NCBI GenBank assembly: GCA_965249895.1
Contig: CBDFNC010000001.1
Coordinates: 1,240,001-1,304,000 of the forward strand
Source: CBDFNC01 sp965249895
GTDB lineage: Bacteria > Pseudomonadota > Gammaproteobacteria > Enterobacterales > CBDFNC01
Length of the DNA stretch: 64,000 nucleotides
Reading direction: 5' to 3'
Positions within the stretch are counted from its first letter, which is position 1, and each line of letters begins with the position of its first letter. Position numbers and translations under genes: made by a program. The notes under the pieces are model-generated. The model had not been told where the DNA came from, ran no database searches, and saw only the letters and a list, made by a program, of their open reading frames with translations. Shown here in pieces: positions 57,123-64,000 of this stretch.

Positions 57123-58174
57123 TTACATTGGAGGTTGATAATAACTGAGCATGTTATTGGCTGGCGCCAGGTTGAGTTTGTGGTTGAGTGCGCGGATGTT
57201 GTTAGGTGTGAGGACTTTTAACTTGGGACCCAAATCCGTGGTGTAGCTTTTCCCTTCCAGGTGTTTGACCGCTTGGTCAACGGATAACTGGCCTTGCAGT
57301 ACCATTTTATCCGTTAGTGCCATCACGATTTTTTTCCTTAGTAGTCCACGGTAAACGCAATGGCTAAAATAAGTACTGATAATTTTAACTTTTTTTCCAG
57401 TCCCCTTGTTCTTAGTTCGGTAATAGCTACTTCGGCCGCTACTGCTCCTCCCACTATGTAATCCAAATCACTGTGTTGTTCCAACACCTCCTGTAACAGA
57501 CTTCGCTGTATCTCTTTGCCATTGTCGCCTCTTCTGACTGCAACTATTTCGATAGGGCTGTTCATTATCCCTTGCTTAAAGCCTTGCTCGGTCACATTGG
57601 AGCCGCCTTTATTGAGTGGGCCAGGAAACCAGGCTACTCTGATTTTTTTGTTATTACGCTTGTGTAGTAAGTGTAAATAGTTGCCTACTCGATACCCAGT
57701 TTGAAACCAGTTAACACCTACTTTTCCCTTGGTACCTTGAGATGGCAAGTTGTTCACCAGGCCAAATACCGGGGTATCCTTGGTTTGCTTAGTTATTTGC
57801 CAGATAAGGTCATCAAAATTAATGGCTCCCAAAAGAACCGCATCAGCTTGCCATTTTATACAAGACGTGAGCTGTTCTTGTTGTCGTTTTTCCTGGTTAT
57901 ATCCTCCTGCTTCATATACCTGAACCTCTACTCCTAACCGTTTGGCTTGTTGATGAACCCCGTAGTTCACCGATTGCCAGTAAGAGTCTTTTAAATGTGG
58001 GTACAACGCACATAAGCGCCAGTGTTTTGAGGCTTTTTTTAATGGAATTATGCGCTTATCTTGAGAACTCTGGTTATAGTTAAAAGGCGGTTGCCAGCTA
58101 TCAACCACCCAGCTTGGCCCGTAAACGGGGTGTAAGAACAGGGAGATAAGAATAAATATGCATAATCGCGACAA
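57123..58174 (-). pseudogene. torT: TorT, frameshifted TMAO-binding protein
   Basis: TorT is the periplasmic TMAO sensor that activates TorS. The first part (278 codons) reads VNYGVHQQAKRLGVEVQVYEAGGYNQEK, QADAVLLGAINFDD, KVGVNWFQTGYRVG, AWFPGPLNKGGS and DYIVGGAVAAEVAITELR, all TorT-like. After a run of seven A near 57390 the frame is lost, and the homology resumes in another frame, ending ALTDKMVLQGQLSVDQAV...PPM. Adding one A restores one protein of about 350 residues. Start is TTG with GGAG upstream. Confidence 0.85.
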
Positions 58175-58300
58175 GGGAAACTCCGCCTGGGAAGTGTCTA
58201 TAACAGCATAATTTCAAATAACAATTGTGCAAGTAATCGCCATGAAAGGTAGTGATTAAGGTCAATAAGAAAGTGGGTTGCAATTTAGCGTTAGTTTCAC

Positions 58301-58502
58301 GAGGGTGACGTGATTAAAGGGCTTGTGTCAGTTAATTGTGTTGGCAAGGGCCAGTAAAGTAGTTTGGTTTTAATTCTATGGCAGTTATTGGGAGGGTGAC
58401 GTGATTAAAGGGCTTGTGTCAGTTAATTGTGTTGGCAAGGGCCAGTAAAGTAGTTTGGTTTTAATTCTATGGCAGTTATTGGGAGGGTGACGTGATTAAA
58501 GG
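58301..58502 (+). repeat. 91-bp tandem duplication carrying the torS start region
   Basis: GAGGGTGACGTGATTAAAGG occurs at 58301, 58392 and 58483, two exact 91-bp units and the beginning of a third, after which the torS code follows. Each unit repeats the ribosome site and GTG start. The first two starts lead to a 15-residue peptide, MIKGLVSVNCVGKGQ. It fills most of the 317-bp torT-torS interval. Confidence 0.92.
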
Positions 58503-61371
58503 AATCGGCAGTAAATTGTTGCTGGCATTTTTTGTGATGGCGCTGTTATCTGTGTTCGCGTCTTTAGTCAGTGTTTTGTTGCTAAAAGAAGTTGCGGAAA
58601 GCGAATCCAAGATGATTGATAAATCGGTCCCTGCTCTGATTGGCGCACGCAAACTGTCGGAATTGAGTAAGCAAATACTATTTTCTGCTCAGCTATTGGC
58701 GATCGCAGAAAAGGAGACGATGCGAGTAGAGCAGGGAAAACGTTTGACCTTGCTTAACCAAAATTTACGAGACCAACTGAGTCAGCTGAACGGATTGGCC
58801 AATCATAACGTTACTCAGTTGCAGCGAAGCCATAAGTCGGTAGTCGGAAATCTGGCCTTGTTGGGAGATACCGTAGGGCAAAAAATTGAGTTACGGGAGA
58901 AAGTGGATAGCCTCAGCCAGCAAATATCAATCGCCGCCGATACCTTGGTGGAATTGTCTGCATCTCAGGTTGCTAATGCTTCCGTATCCACTTTGGCGGG
59001 AGTCACTGGTATTTATGAGCTGGTGATTGCCGGGGTATCAAAAAAACGCTTATTTCCACCTCTGGATAAATTGGTGGAAATCGATCTGGATCGTATGGAC
59101 CGTATGACTGAATTCAGGTATTTGGCATTTCAACTAAGACAGGACATTAATGCTATTGGCAATATAGATAATCTCGTAAGTTTAAGGGGCAGCCGAAGCC
59201 ACCTGGGTAAGCAGCTCGATATCTTAACCCGTCGTATTCAGTCAGGGTCAGATCCTTATCGATTCCAACAGATGGAAGTTCAGCTAGCCGAGCTATCTCA
59301 AGTGGGTAGCATGTTTCTAATGCAAGAAGAGTTTATTAAGGCTGATAAGGAGATCCAGCGGCTGACCAATTTAAACCTGTCTCTATTGGGTAAGATCACA
59401 AGGCTGGTCGACCAATTGGTAGAGGGAACGTCGGTGCAAGCGTACGAGGCATCACGCCAGGTTAAGGAGCTGTTAATATTGGCTGAAAAAGCCTTGATTG
59501 GGTTTGCGGTTGGCTCAGCAGTTATTTTGTTGGTGATCATGTGGGGGGTCGTGTACCGCAATATTATCCGCCGTCTGAATAATACCAGCCAGGCCTTGCG
59601 TCACTTGGCTCAGGGTGACATGAATATTGAAGTGGATGCCCAGGGTAATGATGAACTCGCCGAACTCGCCAGAGCGATTTATATATTCAGAGAGAATATG
59701 GCCCGAAAGCATGAGTTGGAGATTGAACAAGAAAATGCGCAGCAGGCATTAAGGGTACACAGAGACTCTCTCGAACTGCAGGTGAAAAAGCGGACCTCTG
59801 AGCTGGCAATGGCCAACAACCGTTTGGCAGAGGAAGCCAGTTCACATCAACAAGCCCGAAAGGGGGCAGAACAAGCTAACATCGCTAAATCCAGCTTTTT
59901 GGCCCATATGAGCCATGAGATCCGCACTCCGATGAATGGTATTTTAGGCACCTTGCAGCTGATGGCTGACACTAAGCTTACCGCCAGGCAGCAAACTTAC
60001 CTCGGCGCCATCACCAGCTCTGGTGAAGCCTTAATGGATATCCTTAACGATGTGCTGGATTATTCCAAGATCGAAGCAGGCCACCTGGAACTTAAGTCCA
60101 GTCATTTTAATTTAGAGAATATGGCGGCGGACTTGCTGGCCTTGTTACAAGCGCGTGCCATCGAGAAGGGGGTGTCGCTGCAGGCTAAGTTGGATGACCA
60201 TGTTGCCGGCTGGTATTTCTCTGACGGTGGTAAGCTTAGACAGGTATTGTCCAACTTATTGGGCAATGCCATTAAGTTTACCGAGCAAGGTAGTGTCACT
60301 CTTAGCGTGAGCTCCAACAACGGTAGTATTTGCTTTGCGGTCAGGGATACCGGGATCGGCGTTAAGAAAGCCCAGCAGGATGTTATTTTTTCTGCGTTTC
60401 ATCAACTGGAGTCAAATGTTAGCCGTAGCGGTACGGGCTTGGGTTTGTCCATTAGTCGTAAGTTGGTAGCCCTGATGGGAGGAGAATTAAAGCTTAACAG
60501 CGAGGAAAGCCGCGGCAGTTGCTTCTACTTCACCCTGGAGCTCAAACCAGGAAAAGAACAAAAAACCGTAACACTAGCTCGCATTCCCACTTTGCCGCCG
60601 GCCCAGGTTTTATTGGTTGAGGATAACCCGGTGAATCGTATGGTGGCGAAAGGTTTGCTGGAAAAACTGGGTATGAAGGTAACAGAAGCGGTAAATGGAG
60701 CGCAGGCGCTATCCGCCGTGTCTAAAAGGTGTTTTTCGCTGGCTTTGTTGGATATGAACCTACCCGATATAGATGGTGTGATACTGGGTCAGAAGTTAAA
60801 ACAGCTTGCCGTGAAACATTATGATACGGAACTGGCTACTGTCGCTGTGTCGGCCCATGTAGTTAAAGATGAAATAGAGTCCTATCTATCTGCCGGTATG
60901 GATGACTTTATTGCCAAACCACTTCGCATCAATGAGTTGGCCAGGGCGTTAAAGCAACGCTTAACCGAAGAAACGGAAAGCAACGACCTTCACTTACCTT
61001 TGGACCTGGTGCTTGGGTTACCCGTACCTAACGATGACGGGGATATGTTGATAGACGCGTCTGTTCTGTCGCAGGACGCTAAGGTATTGGGAGAAGATAA
61101 GGTGCGGGAGCTGGTCACTACCTTTTTGTTTAGCTCGGCGGCTTTGATGGAAAACATAATGACAGGAGAAAACCTGGAGCGAGATGCCCATAGCTTAAAA
61201 GGTGCTTGCTATAGCATGGGGTTAACAGCATTGGGGTTATTGGCCAAAGAGTTGGAAATGGCGGCTAAAAATGATCAGTTATGCGAGCCGTTTATCACCG
61301 CGACGGAGATATGTTACGGCGAGTCGGTGGAAGCCCTAAAACAAGGATTTTTAGCGGAAGAGGCATCCTAG
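58492..61371 (+). CDS. torS: TMAO-type hybrid sensor histidine kinase TorS
   Basis: 959 residues. An N-terminal membrane segment (about 7-32) is followed by a periplasmic sensor region, a second membrane segment (about 334-355) and HAMP (about 355-410). Then come a histidine kinase domain with SHEIRTPMNG (His475), a HATPase, a receiver with LALLDMNLPD (Asp754), and an HPt domain with DAHSLKGACY (His900): the TorS layout. It is full length and intact, but its partners TorT, TorR and TorD are all broken and torA is absent. The GTG start lies in a tandem duplication. Confidence 0.9.
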   Translation: MIKGIGSKLLLAFFVMALLSVFASLVSVLLLKEVAESESKMIDKSVPALIGARKLSELSKQILFSAQLLAIAEKETMRVEQGKRLTLLNQNLRDQLSQLNGLANHNVTQLQRSHKSVVGNLALLGDTVGQKIELREKVDSLSQQISIAADTLVELSASQVANASVSTLAGVTGIYELVIAGVSKKRLFPPLDKLVEIDLDRMDRMTEFRYLAFQLRQDINAIGNIDNLVSLRGSRSHLGKQLDILTRRIQSGSDPYRFQQMEVQLAELSQVGSMFLMQEEFIKADKEIQRLTNLNLSLLGKITRLVDQLVEGTSVQAYEASRQVKELLILAEKALIGFAVGSAVILLVIMWGVVYRNIIRRLNNTSQALRHLAQGDMNIEVDAQGNDELAELARAIYIFRENMARKHELEIEQENAQQALRVHRDSLELQVKKRTSELAMANNRLAEEASSHQQARKGAEQANIAKSSFLAHMSHEIRTPMNGILGTLQLMADTKLTARQQTYLGAITSSGEALMDILNDVLDYSKIEAGHLELKSSHFNLENMAADLLALLQARAIEKGVSLQAKLDDHVAGWYFSDGGKLRQVLSNLLGNAIKFTEQGSVTLSVSSNNGSICFAVRDTGIGVKKAQQDVIFSAFHQLESNVSRSGTGLGLSISRKLVALMGGELKLNSEESRGSCFYFTLELKPGKEQKTVTLARIPTLPPAQVLLVEDNPVNRMVAKGLLEKLGMKVTEAVNGAQALSAVSKRCFSLALLDMNLPDIDGVILGQKLKQLAVKHYDTELATVAVSAHVVKDEIESYLSAGMDDFIAKPLRINELARALKQRLTEETESNDLHLPLDLVLGLPVPNDDGDMLIDASVLSQDAKVLGEDKVRELVTTFLFSSAALMENIMTGENLERDAHSLKGACYSMGLTALGLLAKELEMAAKNDQLCEPFITATEICYGESVEALKQGFLAEEAS

Positions 61372-61506
61372 AACCGACAACTTTTATTTTATTCATTTTG
61401 AATGGTAATTATATTCATAATTCAGGGCTGGGAATAATTGCCGTCTGGATGTAAAATACGCGACCTTAATCCTAGTTGTTATTCGCATTTGAGTCAGGAG
61501 AAATGG

Positions 61507-62760
61507 ATGCTTAAGCGTGATATGAATATAGCCGATTATGATGTAGAGCTGTGGCAGGCAATGACTAACGAGGTTACTCGTCAGGAAGAACATATTGAAC
61601 TGATTGCTTCAGAAAACTACACCAGCCCACGCGTTATGCAAGCGCAAGGCAGCCAGCTGACTAACAAGTATGCTGAAGGTTACCCTTACAAGCGCTATTA
61701 CGGCGGTTGTGAATATGTAGATATCGCCGAACAACTGGCTATCGACCGGGCGAAGGAGCTATTTGGCGCAGACTATGCCAATGTTCAGCCACACGCTGGC
61801 TCACAGGCCAATGCTGCGGTATACCAGGCTTTACTGCAGCCAGGAGATACCATTTTAGGCATGAGCCTGGCTCATGGTGGACACCTGACGCACGGTTCTT
61901 CAGTTAGCTCTTCCGGTAAGATATACCACGCAGTGCAGTACGGCATTAACCCGGAAACGGGTTTGCTGGACTATGAAGAAGTCGAGCGTTTGGCCCAAGA
62001 GCACAAACCAAAGATGATCGTTGCAGGTTTCTCTGCTTATTCCGGCATCGTTGACTGGCAGCGTTTTCGCGATATCGCGGATTCCATCGGCGCTTATCTG
62101 TTTGTTGATATGGCTCATGTAGCGGGTCTGGTTGCCGTGGGTCTTTATCCAAACCCGGTTCAAATTGCCGATGTTACCACGACAACAACCCACAAGACCC
62201 TTGCCGGTCCTCGTGGCGGTCTGATCCTGGCGAAAGCCAACCCTGAAATCGAGAAGAAGCTGAACTCAGCGGTATTCCCTGGTGGCCAGGGTGGTCCTTT
62301 GATGCATGTCATTGCAGCAAAAGCGGTTGCCTTTAAAGAAGCCATGGAGCCAGAATTTAAAGAGTATCAGCAAATCGTATTAAATGACGCCAAGGCCATG
62401 GTAGCTGTGTTTCAGGAGCGAGGTTACAAGATTGTATCCAATGGTACTGAAAACCACCTGTTTCTACTTGACCTGATTGATAAAGACATTACTGGTAAAG
62501 ATGCTGACGCTGCATTAGGCCGCGCCAATATCACGGTAAACAAAAACTCTGTACCGAACGATCCGCGTTCTCCGTTTGTAACTTCCGGGTTACGTATTGG
62601 CACGCCAGCGCTGGCTCGCCGTGGTATTAAAGGCGAAGACGTGAAGCAGTTAGCTGGCTGGATGTGTGACGTGCTGGACAACATTGAAGATGAAGTTACG
62701 ATTGAAGCTGTAAAAACTAAGGTTGTTGCTCTGTGTAGAGCGAACCCTGTTTACGCATAA
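61507..62760 (+). CDS. glyA: Serine hydroxymethyltransferase
   Basis: GlyA converts serine and tetrahydrofolate to glycine and methylene-tetrahydrofolate. The 417 residues equal the E. coli length. Motifs: ENYTSPRVMQAQGSQLTNKYAEGYP, and the PLP lysine in DVTTTTTHKTLAGPRGG (Lys about 229). The start (MLKRDMNIADYD) at 61507 has AGGAG 8 bases upstream; the frame opens at 61438 without a signal. It is followed by a terminator and nrdR, a common order. Confidence 0.97.
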   Translation: MLKRDMNIADYDVELWQAMTNEVTRQEEHIELIASENYTSPRVMQAQGSQLTNKYAEGYPYKRYYGGCEYVDIAEQLAIDRAKELFGADYANVQPHAGSQANAAVYQALLQPGDTILGMSLAHGGHLTHGSSVSSSGKIYHAVQYGINPETGLLDYEEVERLAQEHKPKMIVAGFSAYSGIVDWQRFRDIADSIGAYLFVDMAHVAGLVAVGLYPNPVQIADVTTTTTHKTLAGPRGGLILAKANPEIEKKLNSAVFPGGQGGPLMHVIAAKAVAFKEAMEPEFKEYQQIVLNDAKAMVAVFQERGYKIVSNGTENHLFLLDLIDKDITGKDADAALGRANITVNKNSVPNDPRSPFVTSGLRIGTPALARRGIKGEDVKQLAGWMCDVLDNIEDEVTIEAVKTKVVALCRANPVYA

Positions 62761-62777
62761 TCTTGTGTTGAATGATT

Positions 62778-62809
62778 AAAAAAGGCTGCTTTCGGGCAGC
62801 CTTTTTTTT
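62778..62809 (+). terminator. Terminator of glyA
   Basis: GGCTGC and GCAGCC form a stem around TTTCGG with eight T after it. A classic rho-independent terminator 18 bases after the stop. Confidence 0.92.
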
Positions 62810-62913
62810 ATCCCTGGGAAAAGATACACTTGCGCCATAACTAGGTCCATAAGAGCGGTTATATCCGCAAACCGGGTTAGCAGATCGAGTCCGCAACCCT
62901 AACTGGAGGCAAA

Positions 62914-63363
62914 ATGCATTGCCCATTCTGCTCTGCGCAAGATACAAAAGTAATCGATTCCAGGCTGGTTTCGGACGGTCATCAAGTAAGGAGGCGGCGG
63001 GAATGTACCCTATGTCATGAAAGGTTTACCACCTTTGAGTCTGCTGAACTAGTGATGCCACGTATTATAAAAACCGACGGCAGCAGAGAACCCTTTAACG
63101 AAGACAAACTGCTGGGTGGAGTACACAGGGCGCTGGAGAAGCGCCCTGTGAGTATGGAAGCTGTAGATATGGCGATTAATCAACTTAAGTCCCAATTAAG
63201 GGCCACGGGTGAGCGGGAAGTGCCGTCACAAATGCTGGGAGAGCTGGTGATGGAAGCGTTAAAAGGCCTGGATAAAGTCGCGTATGTGCGCTTTGCCTCT
63301 GTGTATCGTTCATTTGAAGATATTCGCGAGTTTGGCGAAGAGATAGCTAAGCTGGAAAAATAG
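62914..63363 (+). CDS. nrdR: Transcriptional repressor NrdR
   Basis: NrdR is a nucleotide-sensing repressor of ribonucleotide reductase genes. The 149-residue protein has a zinc ribbon (MHCPFC ... CTLCHERF, residues 1-36) and an ATP-cone domain (from about residue 46, PRIIKTDGSREPFNEDKL). Length and sequence are typical. A TGGAGG ribosome site precedes the ATG. ribD begins 2 bases after the stop. Confidence 0.97.
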   Translation: MHCPFCSAQDTKVIDSRLVSDGHQVRRRRECTLCHERFTTFESAELVMPRIIKTDGSREPFNEDKLLGGVHRALEKRPVSMEAVDMAINQLKSQLRATGEREVPSQMLGELVMEALKGLDKVAYVRFASVYRSFEDIREFGEEIAKLEK

Positions 63364-63365
63364 TA

Positions 63366-64000
63366 ATGGCCTCAACGTTTGACGCTCGGTTTATGGCCCG
63401 GGCAGTAAAGTTAGCTCAAAAAGGGCGATTTACTACGGCAGAAAGACCCAATATCGGCTGTGTGATCACTCTGGCTCATCAGATTGTTGGAGAGGGATTT
63501 GAACAAGCAAACAGTGCACCTAATGCATTGAAGCAAGGTTTGGCTTGTACAGCCTTGGAAAGAGGGCTGACTTGTTATTTGACCATGGAGCCTGACTCAA
63601 GCTGGCTTGGCTTATTGCTCAACTCAGGCTTTAGCCGGATCGTGTTTGCCATGGCTTCGCCAGGGAAAAGTCTGCACTCTCGATTGGAAGGGGCTGGTAT
63701 TCAGGTTGAAATCGGCCTGTTGTCAGGCCAAGCACAAGCGCTCAACTCAGGTTACCTGCACAGACTACAAACGGGTTTGCCTTATGTCCGGGTAAAGCTT
63801 GCCGCCAGCCTGGATGGTAAAACGGCATTAAATAACGGTGTGAGTAAATGGATAACGGGGTCCCAGGCCAGAGCTGATGTTCAGTGCTGGCGGGCGCAAA
63901 GTTGCGCCGTGTTAACCGGCTCAGGTACTGTGCTGGCAGATGACCCGTCGATGAATGTGCGTTGGAGTGAGTTAGGCTCAGTTAAGCGGGATTACCCACA
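63366..64000 (+). CDS. ribD: RibD with a deaminase domain lacking its zinc motifs (partial)
   Basis: The reading runs off the window after about 211 codons. The start FMARAVKLAQKGRFTTAERPNIGCVI and the reductase-domain start VKLAASLDGKTAL, WITGSQARADVQ and LADDPSMNVRW are RibD. In the deaminase domain the Zn-binding HAE is replaced by NSAPNALKQ and the PCxHxGRTPPC motif by EPDSSWLGLL, with a deletion. So the deaminase is probably inactive while the reductase looks intact. It follows nrdR directly, the usual order before other riboflavin genes. Confidence 0.85.
   Translation, partial: MASTFDARFMARAVKLAQKGRFTTAERPNIGCVITLAHQIVGEGFEQANSAPNALKQGLACTALERGLTCYLTMEPDSSWLGLLLNSGFSRIVFAMASPGKSLHSRLEGAGIQVEIGLLSGQAQALNSGYLHRLQTGLPYVRVKLAASLDGKTALNNGVSKWITGSQARADVQCWRAQSCAVLTGSGTVLADDPSMNVRWSELGSVKRDYP

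Noticed and set aside
61438..61506. Upstream extension of glyA to 61438
   Set aside because: The GlyA N-terminus and ribosome site fit 61507; the added residues are not found in the family.

Overview
The window looks like a chromosomal segment of a marine gammaproteobacterium of the Alteromonadales type (relatives of Alteromonas, Aestuariibacter, Bowmanella or Shewanella). The evidence is gene content and order: deoA-deoB-deoD beside an Smp/YtjB-type membrane protein and serB, glyA-nrdR-ribD, ettA, a MoxR/Bat cluster, an initiator tRNA, a TMAO-respiration (tor) locus and PEP-CTERM proteins. Housekeeping blocks sit at both ends; the middle is accessory and shows much gene decay.

Layout. 1-5.3 kb: nucleoside catabolism (deoA, deoB, deoD), a membrane protein and serB. 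5.3-12.2 kb: a periplasmic solute-binding protein, an ECF-type sigma factor, a deletion scar that fuses the 3' halves of dadA and a LysR gene, an intact LysR gene, an MFS transporter, and a prolyl oligopeptidase pseudogene with four insertion frameshifts. 12.2-12.7 kb: three degenerate tRNA-fMet-derived copies and one intact initiator tRNA. 12.9-24 kb: a leftward MoxR-DUF58-DUF4381-BatA-BatB-BatD-octaheme cytochrome operon, then a sulfatase and a divergent HAD hydrolase.

24-41 kb: a possible cell-surface module. A large two-PilZ protein is divergent from a 12.25-kb gene for a glycine-rich, repeat-built PEP-CTERM protein of about 4083 residues. That gene overlaps two small single-span membrane proteins that resemble each other, and an NTF2-like protein and a PilZ protein follow on the opposite strand. 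A 267-bp inverted-repeat element and ettA come next.

43-50 kb: a TetR regulator, an S49 peptidase, and a CHASE-PAS-GGDEF-EAL gene destroyed by a frameshift, an 8-bp duplication, an IS30 remnant and a 199-bp insertion with an 8-bp target duplication. A ChaN-like and a PNPOx-like heme-related pair follow. 50-61.4 kb: the remains of a TMAO reductase locus (torD pseudogene, torR tail, frameshifted torT, full-length torS). It keeps the E. coli order and orientation but lacks torC/torA, and 6.3 kb sits between torR and torT carrying a multicopper oxidase-CusF fusion and PEP-CTERM/TPR genes. 61.5-64 kb: glyA, nrdR and a truncated-by-window ribD whose deaminase zinc motifs are missing.

Recurrent theme: many lesions are homopolymer indels or short tandem duplications (5, 8, 10 and 91 bp), which suggests ongoing pseudogenisation by replication slippage. 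Names rest on motif recognition from the sequence alone; no database search was run.
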